Shown here: in pieces, positions 1 through 8,895 of the stretch | Position numbering within the stretch: the stretch's first letter is position 1 | Layout: each line of letters begins with the position of its first letter | Assembly: GCF_042653205.1 (NCBI RefSeq) | Contig: NZ_JBHSHY010000024.1 | Location: 1 to 64,000, forward strand | Length of the DNA stretch: 64,000 nucleotides | Direction: 5' to 3' | From: Paenibacillus_Z sp042653205 | Lineage (GTDB): Bacteria; Bacillota; Bacilli; Paenibacillales; Paenibacillaceae | Position numbers and translations under genes: made by a program | The notes under the pieces: model-generated | Told to the model about the DNA's origin: nothing | Seen by the model: only the letters and a program-made list of their open reading frames with translations | Database searches by the model: none

Positions 1-1550
1 GCGATCCCGGCCGCGCGCATCCATTCGCGCGCCTCCGCGTTCAGCCGCTGCAGCGCGGCGGGGTCCGCGGCTTCGCCGGCTGCGCGGCCGCGCAGCGCGT
101 CGAGGCGCAGCCGCATGTCCACGCTGCGCGAGCCGCGCAGCACGTCGCGGTCGCCGAGCAGCGCCGCCAGCTCGCAGGCGGGCGCGCCGAGCCCGAGCGG
201 CTTCGCCGCGAGGACCATGTGCGCGAGCCGCGGATGCATGCCGAGCTCGGCCATCGCCTGGCCGTGCGGCGTCGGTTTGCCGGCGGCGTCCAGCGCGCCG
301 AGCTCCCGCAGCAGCTCGGCCGCCTGCGCGTAAGCGGCGGCCGGCGGCGGCGTCAGCCACGCCAGCTCGCCGGGATCGGCGATGCCCCAGACGGCGAGCT
401 CCAGCGCAAGCGGCGCCAAGTCAGCGCCGAGCAGCTCCGGGTCGCTTTGAGGCTTCAGCTGCCGATGCTCGCTCTCCGTCCACAGCCGGTAGCAGACGCC
501 CGGCGCTTCGCGTCCGGCGCGGCCGCGCCGCTGGTCGGCGGAGGCGACCGAGACCGGCACTGTCTCGAGCCGCGCCATGCCGGTGCGCGGCGAGAAGCGC
601 GGCACGCGGCTCTGGCCGCCGTCGATGACGATCCGCACGCCGCGGACGGTCAAGCTGGACTCGGCGATGGACGTGGCGAGCACGATCTTGCGCTCGCCGC
701 CCGCCGCGGCCGAGACGGCGCGGTCCTGCGCTTCCGGTGGCAGCGCGCCGTAAAGCGGCAGCACGGCCACGCCCGCCGGCAGCGACGGCCCTCCGGCGCC
801 GCCCGCCTGCGCCGCGCGCAGCAGCTGCTCCGCGCGGCGAATCTCGCCCGCGCCCGGCAGGAAGACGAGCGCGTCGCCGTCATGAGCGCGCATCGCCTCG
901 ATCGCGCGGCGCGCGGCCGCCTCCTCGAGCCGTCCCGTGACCGGCTTCGGCTCGTAATAGGTCTCGACCGGATACGCGCGGCCTTCGCTGACGAGCAGCG
1001 GCGCGCCGCCGAGCAGCTCCGCGACCGGCTCCGCCTCGAGCGTCGCCGACATGACGAGCAGCCGCAGCTCGTCGCGGAACACGGCCTGTGCCTGCAGGCA
1101 AAGCGCCAGCCCCAGATCGCCGTGCAGATGGCGTTCGTGGAATTCGTCGAAGATGACGATTCCGACGCCCTCGAGCGACGGATCGTGCTGCAGCATCCGC
1201 GTCAGCACGCCTTCCGTGATGACCTCGATCCGCGTGGCCGGACCGACCTTAGTGTCCATGCGCACGCGGTAGCCGACCGTCCCGCCGACCGCCTCGCCGA
1301 GCGAAGCCGCCATGAAGCGCGCGGCCGAACGGGCGGCAAGCCGCCGCGGCTCCAGCATGAGGATGCGCCGCCCGGCCAGCCACGGCGCGTCCAGCAGCGC
1401 GAGCGGCACGCGCGTCGTCTTCCCCGCTCCTGGCGCCGCCACGAGAACGGCCGACGTCCGCTCGGCGAGCGCCGCGCGAAGCTCGGGCAGCAGCGCGTCG
1501 ATCGGCAGCGCCTCCGGCGAATTGCGATGATTGTTCCATGGATCGTTCAT
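1..1550 (-). CDS. hrpB: ATP-dependent RNA helicase HrpB, N-terminal part (runs off left edge)
   Basis: DEAH-family RNA helicase of the HrpB type, whose role in bacteria is still poorly defined. About 516 residues are visible of a protein usually near 800-850; the C-terminal part lies beyond the left edge. The start is ATG at 1550 (MNDPWNNHRN), preceded by AGGGGA. Walker A lies in residues 40-46 (PGAGKTT), the DEFH box (DEAH variant) is at 133-136 and the SAT motif follows near 167; the helicase C half with QRRGRAGR is also visible. It has its own sigma-A type promoter and sits downstream of the cobalamin operon without an obvious functional link. The family call is firm, the biological role is not. 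Confidence 0.93.
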   Translation of the reverse strand, partial: MNDPWNNHRNSPEALPIDALLPELRAALAERTSAVLVAAPGAGKTTRVPLALLDAPWLAGRRILMLEPRRLAARSAARFMAASLGEAVGGTVGYRVRMDTKVGPATRIEVITEGVLTRMLQHDPSLEGVGIVIFDEFHERHLHGDLGLALCLQAQAVFRDELRLLVMSATLEAEPVAELLGGAPLLVSEGRAYPVETYYEPKPVTGRLEEAAARRAIEAMRAHDGDALVFLPGAGEIRRAEQLLRAAQAGGAGGPSLPAGVAVLPLYGALPPEAQDRAVSAAAGGERKIVLATSIAESSLTVRGVRIVIDGGQSRVPRFSPRTGMARLETVPVSVASADQRRGRAGREAPGVCYRLWTESEHRQLKPQSDPELLGADLAPLALELAVWGIADPGELAWLTPPPAAAYAQAAELLRELGALDAAGKPTPHGQAMAELGMHPRLAHMVLAAKPLGLGAPACELAALLGDRDVLRGSRSVDMRLRLDALRGRAAGEAADPAALQRLNAEAREWMRAAGI

Positions 1551-1587
1551 GTCCGAGATTCCCCTGTCCTGTCAGTTCCTACGCTCC

Positions 1588-1617
1588 ATTATAGAGACGA
1601 TGCGCCAAGCCCGTCAA
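1588..1617 (-). promoter_or_regulatory. sigma-A type promoter of hrpB
   Basis: Minus strand reads TTGACG, 18 bp, TATAAT. It lies about 40 bp upstream of the hrpB start, so hrpB can be transcribed independently of the B12 operon. Confidence 0.7.
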
Positions 1618-1662
1618 AAAACAGCAGACGACCCCAGCCGGCCAATGCATGCCGCGCTCGAC

Positions 1663-1702
1663 GCGAAAACGCGAAAACGCGAAAACGCGAAAACGCGCAA
1701 AC
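1663..1702. repeat. 8-bp tandem repeat (GCGAAAAC) x5
   Basis: Four exact copies of GCGAAAAC followed by a one-mismatch copy (GCGCAAAC), in the 263-bp space between cbiZ and hrpB. The last copy overlaps a possible terminator hairpin. I see no gene in this space. Confidence 0.85.
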
Positions 1703-1717
1703 CATCCGGCTTGCGCG
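1690..1717 (-). terminator. possible terminator after cbiZ
   Basis: Minus strand forms a 7-bp stem (CGCGCAA/TTGCGCG) with a 10-nt loop, followed by TTTT and then by the GCGTTTTC repeats. It is the best candidate for ending the cobalamin operon, but the U-run is short. Confidence 0.35.
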
Positions 1718-1813
1718 CTAACGTCGGCTGCGAACTCGCGCAGCCGTCTCCGGTATTCCATCCTCTTCTTTAAGCTTGTCCCCTCGCAAACGGCCGCCCT
1801 CAGCGTATCGTCA

Positions 1814-2527
1814 TCAAGCCTCGCCCTGCGTCCGGACGGCCTCCTCGACCGTGGCGTACACGAGGCGCGCGATCGCGTCGCCGAGCGCCGTCGCCGCGCC
1901 CGCGTACCGGTGCGTCCGCCCGTGCCGGTCGGTCTGGCTGGCGCCGACGACGATGGCGTCGGTCGTCGTCCCCGTCGCCGGGAGCCCGTGCAGCGGGTCC
2001 ATAATTCCGCGATCGTGCAGCGCCGCCGACTTCGCTTCGGTCGCCGTAATGACGGCATTGACCATCGCGGCCGCGGACATGCTGCCGTCGACGAGCACGA
2101 ACAGATTGATCGTGCCCGGCGCATAAGCCGGGTACGTCTCGCGCGCGAGTCCCGCCCGGGCGGCGTTGCCGGTGCCGGCCGTCGCGCAGCACAGCAGCCC
2201 GAACGCCTCGCCCGCCGTCTCCGCGACGGACGCATGCGTCAGCTTTGCCGCGGTCAGGAACCCGATCGTCGCGTGCGGCGAGTACCCCCACTGCGCCAGC
2301 ATTCGCCCGTAATCCAGCACGGGGTCCGAACAATCGTAATCGCGCGGCACCTTCCGGTTGACGAACCGGTCGGCGCTGCCGAAGCCGCCGCCGTGCACGG
2401 CACTGCTCAGGACGAAGAACGGCGCTTCGGTCTTGATGACGAGCCGTTCCGCTATCATCCGAATCGTAATGCCGGGACAGATCGTCGACGCGAACGATGA
2501 GCTTCCGGTCCGAAACGGCTGCGTCAT
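1814..2527 (-). CDS. cbiZ: Adenosylcobinamide amidohydrolase CbiZ
   Basis: CbiZ cleaves the aminopropanol side chain from adenosylcobinamide (and some pseudocobalamins) to give adenosylcobyric acid, which re-enters B12 synthesis. The 237-residue protein aligns by eye over its whole length with the family: an early VLSSAVHGGGF segment, a GTGNAARAG stretch and a C-terminal block reading ATGTTTDAIVVGAS. It is the last gene of the riboswitch-controlled operon, and its ATG overlaps the cobQ stop by 4 nt. Its presence together with cobQ and cobD shows that the operon is built for salvage and remodelling; no corrin-ring genes are present in this window. Confidence 0.92.
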   Translation of the reverse strand: MTQPFRTGSSSFASTICPGITIRMIAERLVIKTEAPFFVLSSAVHGGGFGSADRFVNRKVPRDYDCSDPVLDYGRMLAQWGYSPHATIGFLTAAKLTHASVAETAGEAFGLLCCATAGTGNAARAGLARETYPAYAPGTINLFVLVDGSMSAAAMVNAVITATEAKSAALHDRGIMDPLHGLPATGTTTDAIVVGASQTDRHGRTHRYAGAATALGDAIARLVYATVEEAVRTQGEA

Positions 2528-4188
2528 GTTCCGCCCTCCTCCGATCCCGGTCCGGCCGCGGTCAGCCCGGCGATCGCTTTCAGCCGGGCGATGTCGACAT
2601 GGCGCCGGACATGCGACGCCAACCGGGCGAAAGCCGACTCGCGCCGCTCGTTAAACCGCACGCCGCCGTCCGCCGGCGCCCAGCCCTTAGATGCGCGAAT
2701 GTCGTTCAGCCAGGCACGCCGAAAGTCGTCGTTATGCAGGACGCCATGCAAAAACGTTCCCCATGTTCGCCCGTCCGCGCTCGCGCAGCCTTCCTCCGCT
2801 TCGCGGCCGTCCGCCAGCAGCTCGTCGCCAAGCCGGCTCTCGCGAAGCCGGAACGGCCGGACCGCCTCCGCCGCCGGTTCCGGCCGCCCCTCGCGGTCTG
2901 CCGCCGCAAGATCAGTTCGCCATTCGACGATGCCGGTATGAATCTCATAACCGGCGACGGGATACGCCGACGGGAAGCCGGGCAGCGCGGCCATTCCCTT
3001 CGCGCGAACCGTCCGTTTATCGGCCGTGAACCGCACGTCGAACGGGAACCAGCCGAGGCCCGCCGTCTCGGGCAGGTCCGACTCCGTAAGGTCCGGGTCG
3101 CGCAGCGTCTCGCCGAACATTTCGTAGCCGCCGCATAACCCGACGACATGCCCGCCCCGCCGGCGATGCGCGTCCAGCCGTTCCGCCATGCCCGACGCGC
3201 GCAGCCAGAGCAGGTCGTCGACCGTGTTTTTGCTGCCCGGCACGATGACCGCGTCCGGCTCGCCCCATTGCTCCGGCCGCGTCACGAAGCGAACCGCCGC
3301 GTCCGGCTCGGCGCGAAGCGGGTCGAGATCGGTGAAGTTCGACAGATGCGGCAGACGAATGACGGCGATGTCCAGCGTATCCGCCCCGCTGCCCGGGGAT
3401 GCCGCCGCGCCGGCCTCCGCCCGCATGGCCAGATCGAGCGACAGCGAATCCTCGTCCTCCAGCCCGACGTCGGCCAGATACGGCACTACGCCGAGCACCG
3501 GCTTGCCGGTCCGCGCTTCCAGCCAATCGAGGCCCGGCTGCAGCAGCGACACGTCGCCTCTAAACTTATTGATGACGAAGCCGCACACGCGGCCGCGCTC
3601 CTCCGGCTCCAGCAGCTCCAGCGTGCCGACGATCGCCGCGAAGACACCGCCGCGGTCGATGTCCGCCGCCAGCACGACCGGCGCGTCCGCCCAACCCGCC
3701 GCCCGCATGTTGACGATGTCGCGGTCCTTCAGGTTGATCTCCGCCGGACTGCCCGCGCCTTCGAGCACGACGATGTCGTAATCCGCGCGCAGGCGGTCGA
3801 GCGCCTCCCGCACGATCGGTTCCGCTTCGGCGAGCACCTCCTCCCGGTAGGTCCGCGCCTCGTAATCGCCGAGCGGCTTGCCGTGTACGACGACCTGCGA
3901 CACCATATCCTTCTTCGGCTTGAGCAGAATCGGGTTCATGTTGGTCGTCGCCAGAATGCCGCAGGCATCGGCCTGCATCCCCTGCGCGCGGCCGATTTCC
4001 TTGCCGTCCCAGGTGACGTAGGAATTAAGCGACATGTTTTGTGATTTGAAAGGAGCGACGGCATACCCGTCCTCGCGCAGGATCCGGCATAACGCCGCGA
4101 CGAGCAGGCTCTTCCCGACATCGGAAGCCGTCCCTTGAACCATCAGCGTTCTGCCATGCGGCTGCGCGCCGCGCGATGCTCGGCTCAT
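2524..4188 (-). CDS. cobQ: Cobyric acid synthase (CobQ/CbiP)
   Basis: Glutamine-dependent amidase that adds four amides to adenosylcobyrinic acid a,c-diamide to form adenosylcobyric acid. The 554-residue length is slightly above the family norm of about 500. The N-terminal dethiobiotin-synthetase-like ATP-binding fold shows GTASDVGKS at residues 19-27. The C-terminal class I glutaminase-like domain has Cys352 in VGLCGGYEMFGE. The ATG overlaps the cobD stop (ATGA) and AAGGAGG lies 10 nt upstream inside cobD. The coding end overlaps cbiZ by 4 nt, so translation is probably coupled through the three genes. Confidence 0.96.
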   Translation of the reverse strand: MSRASRGAQPHGRTLMVQGTASDVGKSLLVAALCRILREDGYAVAPFKSQNMSLNSYVTWDGKEIGRAQGMQADACGILATTNMNPILLKPKKDMVSQVVVHGKPLGDYEARTYREEVLAEAEPIVREALDRLRADYDIVVLEGAGSPAEINLKDRDIVNMRAAGWADAPVVLAADIDRGGVFAAIVGTLELLEPEERGRVCGFVINKFRGDVSLLQPGLDWLEARTGKPVLGVVPYLADVGLEDEDSLSLDLAMRAEAGAAASPGSGADTLDIAVIRLPHLSNFTDLDPLRAEPDAAVRFVTRPEQWGEPDAVIVPGSKNTVDDLLWLRASGMAERLDAHRRRGGHVVGLCGGYEMFGETLRDPDLTESDLPETAGLGWFPFDVRFTADKRTVRAKGMAALPGFPSAYPVAGYEIHTGIVEWRTDLAAADREGRPEPAAEAVRPFRLRESRLGDELLADGREAEEGCASADGRTWGTFLHGVLHNDDFRRAWLNDIRASKGWAPADGGVRFNERRESAFARLASHVRRHVDIARLKAIAGLTAAGPGSEEGGT

Positions 4189-5333
4189 GCTTCCGTCGCC
4201 TCCTTCTCCGGCATCGGCCGGGCGAGCAGCGCCCGTAACGCTGCAAGCAGCGTCTCGTTGTCTTCCCGCAGCCGCACCGCGATGCGAAAAAAACGCCGGT
4301 CGAGGCCGCCGAACCGGGACGCGTCGCGGATCAGAATGCCCTGGCGCCCCAGCGCCTCCTGCAGCCGGTCCGACGTCCAGCCGATCCGGCTCGGCATTGC
4401 GGCGAGCACGTAATTGACCACGGCGCCGCCGTACGCCGTCAGCCCGAGCTCCGTCAGCCGGGCTGCGAGCCAGGCGCGCTCATCCCTCGCCCAGGCGACC
4501 GTCCGCGCGGCGTACTCGGCCTCGTCCAGCACCGCTTCGCCGATACGCTGCGCCAGCGAATTGACGCTCCACGGCACCTGCAGCGCCGCCAAGCGGCGGA
4601 TGAGCGCGGGCTGCGCCGCCATGTAGCCGAGCCGGATGCCGGGTACCGCATAGAACTTCGTCATCGACCGAATCACGACCAGTCGGACGCGGGACACGGC
4701 TTCGCGCAGCAGACTGAGCTCCGGTTCGTTCGCGGCGAAATCCATGAATGCCTCGTCCAGCGCTACCGCCGCGCCGCTCGCCAGCAGCTTCTCCGTGACG
4801 CTCCGCGCGACGCATTCACCTGTCGGATTATTCGGCGATCCGAGTATCCATAACGTTTCGCTTGGCGCCAGCCCTGTCTCCCGAAGCTGCCGCAGCATAC
4901 GTTCGACCGCTTCGTCGGTCAGCCGGAAGCCGTCTTCAGCCCGCAGCCGTATAGCCCGGACCGTGCTGCCGTTCTTCTCCGCGGCCTCGCGGTATTCCCC
5001 GAAGCAGGGCTCCGCGAGCACCGTCGTCTTCGGCCTCAGCGCCCGGAACAACAGCTCGATCAGCTCGGCCGCGCCGTTGCCGGCGAGCAGGCCGTCCGCG
5101 CTCACGCCGTGCCGATCGGCCAGCTTGCCGCGCAGCCCGCGAACGGCGGGATCGGGATAGCGCGCGATTTCCCCCGCGTCGGCGTAACTCCGCAGGATGC
5201 CGCCTACGCAAGCCGGCGGCCCGAACGGATTCATGTTGGCGCTGAAATCGACGAACGCGTTCGGTCCGTCGACGGCGCCGTATAGTTCCCGGGCGGTGAC
5301 CCAATCGCCGCCATGGCCGTATCGTTCCAACAT
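4185..5333 (-). CDS. cobD: L-threonine-O-3-phosphate decarboxylase CobD
   Basis: PLP enzyme that makes (R)-1-amino-2-propanol phosphate, the linker attached to cobyric acid by CbiB. 382 residues, fold type I aminotransferase. Visible features are SPNNPTG at 166-172 and the PLP lysine Lys226 in SMTKFYAVPG, followed by the substrate-phosphate loop RLGYM. The frame stays open upstream without a family match, so I place the start at ATG 5333 (MLERYGHGGDW), where homology begins. It lies 17 bp after cobS and overlaps cobQ by 4 nt. HisC-like aminotransferases are the main confusion risk, but the operon context decides for CobD. Confidence 0.93.
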   Translation of the reverse strand: MLERYGHGGDWVTARELYGAVDGPNAFVDFSANMNPFGPPACVGGILRSYADAGEIARYPDPAVRGLRGKLADRHGVSADGLLAGNGAAELIELLFRALRPKTTVLAEPCFGEYREAAEKNGSTVRAIRLRAEDGFRLTDEAVERMLRQLRETGLAPSETLWILGSPNNPTGECVARSVTEKLLASGAAVALDEAFMDFAANEPELSLLREAVSRVRLVVIRSMTKFYAVPGIRLGYMAAQPALIRRLAALQVPWSVNSLAQRIGEAVLDEAEYAARTVAWARDERAWLAARLTELGLTAYGGAVVNYVLAAMPSRIGWTSDRLQEALGRQGILIRDASRFGGLDRRFFRIAVRLREDNETLLAALRALLARPMPEKEATEA

Positions 5334-5350
5334 TTGACCGCGCCTCCTTC

Positions 5351-6172
5351 CTAATGCAGCTGCAGCACGAGCGCAAACAGCAGCAACGCTTCGATAATTT
5401 CCGTCATCGCGCCGTAGGTATCGCCGGTCAGCCCGCCGAGCTTGCGGCAGAGCCGTCGCGCCAGCAAGATCCCCAAAGCCGCCGCGAGCACGGCCGATAC
5501 GGCGATTGCCGCCGGCCAGCCGCCTTCCGGCGCGGGCAGCGCCAGCGCGGCGATGCCCGTCAGGACGGCCTGCACCGCCGCGGCCGCGGCCGCATGCCGC
5601 TTCTTGACGCCCCGGAACAGCACGGCCATCCCTTCGTCCGCCCGCGCGAACGGCCAGCAGGCCATCGCGATCACGACCCACAGCCGGCTCCACCCGCAAG
5701 CCAAAGCCAGCAGCGCCGCTTCGCCCGGCCAATCGCGCCCCTGCTCCAGCCATACGTCGAGCAGCGAGAACTTGAAGAGCAGCAGCACGATCGCGGCCAG
5801 TACGCCCATCGCGCCGACGCGGCTGTCCTTCATAATCTCGAGCATCCGCTCGCGGGAACGATGACTGAGCACGCCGTCGGCCGTATCCATCAGCCCGTCC
5901 AGATGCAGCCCGCCGGTCAGCAGCAGCCAGAAGGCGGCGAGCAGCACGGCGGCCGGCATCGCGGGCACGCGTCCGTCCAACCCTGCGCCTGCGGCCGCGA
6001 CGGCGCCGCCGATAACCGCCCCGACGACGGGATAATAGACGACGCTTCGCGCCAGCATCTCCGGGGTGAAGGGAATCGCGACCGGTACCGGAATGCGCGT
6101 CAGCAGCTGGAACGCCGCGCCCGCCGCTTGCAATTCCCGTTTCAAGATGCCGAAAGCCGTAGCAGCAGCCAT
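5351..6172 (-). CDS. cobS: Adenosylcobinamide-GDP ribazoletransferase (cobalamin synthase)
   Basis: Integral membrane enzyme that joins adenosylcobinamide-GDP with alpha-ribazole (phosphate) to give cobalamin (phosphate). About 273 residues, several hydrophobic segments; the conserved acidic stretch HLDGLMDTADG is clear, as is GAMGVLA. The start at ATG 6172 (MAAATAFGILKREL) has GGGGGT about 10 nt upstream. An upstream in-frame TTG at 6196 has no ribosome binding site. The gene begins inside the last 31 bp of cbiB, which implies coupled translation of the two membrane proteins. Confidence 0.94.
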   Translation of the reverse strand: MAAATAFGILKRELQAAGAAFQLLTRIPVPVAIPFTPEMLARSVVYYPVVGAVIGGAVAAAGAGLDGRVPAMPAAVLLAAFWLLLTGGLHLDGLMDTADGVLSHRSRERMLEIMKDSRVGAMGVLAAIVLLLFKFSLLDVWLEQGRDWPGEAALLALACGWSRLWVVIAMACWPFARADEGMAVLFRGVKKRHAAAAAAVQAVLTGIAALALPAPEGGWPAAIAVSAVLAAALGILLARRLCRKLGGLTGDTYGAMTEIIEALLLFALVLQLH

Positions 6173-7134
6173 GCCGCAAGCACCCCCGCAAAACAAAATA
6201 GACTGACGGTATACAGCAGCCGTACCGTCCGCACGATGTCGGCCGGTTCAATCGGCCGCAGCGGCCATCCCATCCGGGCGCGCTCGCTCACCTTGCCGAA
6301 GTAGACGTTCCGGCCGCCGAGCTCGATGCCGAGCGCGCCCGCGGCCGCGGATTCCGGGATGCCGCTGTTCGGGCTCGGGTGCAGCCGCGCGAACCGCCGT
6401 ACGGCCCGAATCGCTCCGGCCGCCGACAAGCCCGGCGTCGCCCAAGCCGCTACGGCCATCAGCCCGCCGCAGAGACGGGCGGGGATATAATTGAGCGCGT
6501 CGTCGAACCGGGCGGAGGCCCAGCCGAAGTGCGCGAACCGTTCATTGTTGTAGCCGACCATGGAGTCGAGCGTATTGGCCGCCCGGTACAGCATGGCCAG
6601 CGGCGCCGCCCCGAGGAGCGCGAAGAACAGCGGGGACAGGAACGCGTCCACCGTGTTCTCGGCCACCGTTTCCACCGCCGCGCGGGCGGCGTCCTTCGCC
6701 TCCATCGCCGATGTGTCTCGGCTCACGATGTAGCCCGCGTAGATACGCGCTTCGTCCAGCCTGCCGGCGGCTAGCGGACGGAAGACAAGCATCGCCGCGT
6801 CCTTAAGCCCTTTGACCGCCATCGTCGTGGAGATCAGCCAAGCGGACGCGGCGTAACCGAGCCAAGGATGAATCCGGGCGGTCGCGAAGCAAACCGCCGA
6901 TGCCGCAGCCGCGGCCGTCAGCACCGTGACCGCCGTCAGCGCCATGCCGCGCTTCCGCAGCGACGCTTCGCTTAATGCGAGACCCTCGGGTCTCAGCTTG
7001 CGTTCCAATCGCGCGATGAGGCGGCCGATCAGAATCACCGGATGCGTCAGCCACTTGGGGTCGCCCACCGCCCAATCGATCGCGATCGCCGCGGCCGCGA
7101 GCAGCAGCGTCTCCTGGATCGAATAGAAGAGCAT
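6142..7134 (-). CDS. cbiB: Adenosylcobinamide-phosphate synthase CbiB
   Basis: Membrane protein that condenses adenosylcobyric acid with aminopropanol phosphate (supplied by CobD). 330 residues. The N-terminus has the family signature DWAVGDPKWLTHPVILIGR around residues 20-38, and NTLDSMVGYNNERF is seen mid-protein, with hydrophobic segments near both ends. It starts 6 bp after cobU ends and overlaps cobS by 31 bp. In Pseudomonas nomenclature this protein is called CobD, which should not be confused with the decarboxylase at 4185-5333. Confidence 0.95.
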   Translation of the reverse strand: MLFYSIQETLLLAAAAIAIDWAVGDPKWLTHPVILIGRLIARLERKLRPEGLALSEASLRKRGMALTAVTVLTAAAAASAVCFATARIHPWLGYAASAWLISTTMAVKGLKDAAMLVFRPLAAGRLDEARIYAGYIVSRDTSAMEAKDAARAAVETVAENTVDAFLSPLFFALLGAAPLAMLYRAANTLDSMVGYNNERFAHFGWASARFDDALNYIPARLCGGLMAVAAWATPGLSAAGAIRAVRRFARLHPSPNSGIPESAAAGALGIELGGRNVYFGKVSERARMGWPLRPIEPADIVRTVRLLYTVSLFCFAGVLAAWLLLRLSAS

Positions 7135-7140
7135 GCCGGT

Positions 7141-7740
7141 TCAATCCTCCTCCAGCCGAAACGCGTGCTTCTTGAGATCGAGCGGGATGCCCGCCACGAC
7201 GAGATAGGCTTCGGCGCATATGCCGGCCAGCTTCCGGTTCAACCGGCCCGCTTCGTCCCGAAACCGCCGTCCGAGCGGGTAGGCGGGCACGATCCCGCTG
7301 CCGACCTCGTTCGTCACGAGCAGCAGCGCACCGGTATAGGCGGCAACCGCGGCGAGCAGCTTATCGAGCTCCGCTTGAAGCCGGTCCTCGTTCGGTTTCG
7401 TCTCCTGCTCCCCGTCGGTCCCCGGGTCCAACCGCAGCAGCCAATTCGTCAGCCATAACGTCAGGCAGTCCACGAGAACAGCCGGCCGCTCTATGCCGCC
7501 GGCCTGCTCCTGCTCGAGGCCGCCCAACAGTTCGGCGAGCGCCAGCGGCTCCTCGATCGTCCGCCAGGCGTAGCCGGAGCGCTCGCGCTGCTGCCGGTGC
7601 TGCCTGGTCCGTTCCTTCATTTCGCCATCGAAGCTCTGGGCCGTGGCAATATAGAGGCCTTGCTTCGACAGCTTGCGCGCGTAAGCCTCGGCGAAGCCGC
7701 TCTTGCCGCTGCGCGCTCCGCCGGTAATGAAGATCGCCAT
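7141..7740 (-). CDS. cobU: Adenosylcobinamide kinase / adenosylcobinamide-phosphate guanylyltransferase
   Basis: Bifunctional enzyme that phosphorylates adenosylcobinamide and then transfers GMP to form adenosylcobinamide-GDP. 199 residues, close to the family length of about 180. The N-terminal P-loop GGARSGKS is at residues 7-14, and LLVTNEVGSGIVP marks the conserved C-terminal part. AGGGGGAG precedes the ATG. It lies 54 bp downstream of cobT in the same operon. Also named CobP. Confidence 0.96.
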   Translation of the reverse strand: MAIFITGGARSGKSGFAEAYARKLSKQGLYIATAQSFDGEMKERTRQHRQQRERSGYAWRTIEEPLALAELLGGLEQEQAGGIERPAVLVDCLTLWLTNWLLRLDPGTDGEQETKPNEDRLQAELDKLLAAVAAYTGALLLVTNEVGSGIVPAYPLGRRFRDEAGRLNRKLAGICAEAYLVVAGIPLDLKKHAFRLEED

Positions 7741-7794
7741 ACTTTCTCCCCCTCGTCCCGTTCCTTCGCCGTTCTTCTCCCGCTCGCGGCGACG

Positions 7795-8895
7795 TTACCT
7801 ATTCGATACGCCGGCGCTCTCGAACGTCGCCATCTCCCGCATGACGCGCAGCGCCGCGTCCACGAAGTGAAACGCCAGCACGGCGCCGGTGCCTTCGCCG
7901 AGCCGCATGTCGAGATGGATCATCGGCTTCAGGCCGATCCGTTCGAGGAGCCGGGCATGCCCCTGCTCCTGCGAGAGATGCGAGCCGAGCATGAACGGCA
8001 CCGCTTGGGGCGCTATGGCCGCCGCAACAAGCGAAGCCGTGGACGAGATGAAGCCGTCGATGACGATCAGGCACCGATTCGCCGCGGCACCCAGGATCAA
8101 GCCGGCCAAGCCGGCGATCTCCAGACCGCCGATCTGCGCGAGCGTGCCGATGGGATCGGCGGCGTCCGGCGCATGAAGCGCGACGGCCCTCGTGACGACG
8201 TCGACCTTATGCCGGCGGCGATCTTCGGCGATGCCCGTGCCAAGGCCGACCGCTTCGTCCGGCGTCAGCCCGCCGAGCGCGGCGCAGAGCGCGGCGCTTG
8301 CCGTCGTATTGCCGATGCCCATGTCGCCGGTCGCCAGCATGCGGTAGCCGTCCCGCGCCAGATCCGCCGCCAGCTCGTACCCGCTTCGCAGCGCCGCGAC
8401 CGCATCCTCGCGGGTCATCGCCGCTTCGCGCGCCAGATTCGCCGTCCCCTTGCGCGTCTTGCGAACGAGAAGCGCCTCGTGCGCCAGATCGGCGTTGACG
8501 CCCATGTCGACGCAATACACATCGGCGCCGGCGCCGCGGGCGAAGACGTTAACGGCCGCGCCGCCGGCAAGAAAGTTCATCACCATCTGCGGCGTCACCT
8601 CCGCCGGGAACGCGCTGACGCCTTCCTCGCAGACGCCATGGTCGCCCGCCATCACGACGACGGCGCGCTTCGAGACGTCCGCCGCGAGCTCGCCCGTGAT
8701 GCCGGCCGCCTGCACGGCGATCCGCTCCAGCTGGCCGAGACTGCCGGGCGGCTTCGTCAAGCTGTTCAAATGGCGTTCCGCCGCATCCATCGCGGCGCCG
8801 TCCAGTTCGTCAATTTCATTGATTAAGGTCATCAACGCTTGTTCCTGTCCCGACACGGTACGCGCGGCCGGATCTTCTTCATATCGCTCCACCAT
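7795..8895 (-). CDS. cobT: Nicotinate-nucleotide--dimethylbenzimidazole phosphoribosyltransferase CobT
   Basis: Activates the lower-ligand base (for example dimethylbenzimidazole) to alpha-ribazole phosphate, used by CobS. 366 residues. LTKPPGSLGQLE near the N-terminus, AGDHGV, the GDMGIGNTT loop and the catalytic Glu334 in MRLGEGTGA are all visible. ATG 8895 has AAGGAAG about 8 nt upstream and overlaps the end of btuD by 17 bp; an internal ATG at 8832 is the alternative start. No base-synthesis gene (bluB or bza) is present here, so the base comes from elsewhere or is scavenged. Confidence 0.95.
   Translation of the reverse strand: MVERYEEDPAARTVSGQEQALMTLINEIDELDGAAMDAAERHLNSLTKPPGSLGQLERIAVQAAGITGELAADVSKRAVVVMAGDHGVCEEGVSAFPAEVTPQMVMNFLAGGAAVNVFARGAGADVYCVDMGVNADLAHEALLVRKTRKGTANLAREAAMTREDAVAALRSGYELAADLARDGYRMLATGDMGIGNTTASAALCAALGGLTPDEAVGLGTGIAEDRRRHKVDVVTRAVALHAPDAADPIGTLAQIGGLEIAGLAGLILGAAANRCLIVIDGFISSTASLVAAAIAPQAVPFMLGSHLSQEQGHARLLERIGLKPMIHLDMRLGEGTGAVLAFHFVDAALRVMREMATFESAGVSNR

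Noticed and set aside
219..1721. 500-residue plus-strand reading frame
   Set aside because: Arg/Ala-rich translation without family similarity; antisense shadow of hrpB in GC-rich DNA.
5334..6251. Upstream in-frame extension of cobD
   Set aside because: Arg/Gly-rich, no homology, lies inside cobS in another frame; CobD homology begins at 5333.
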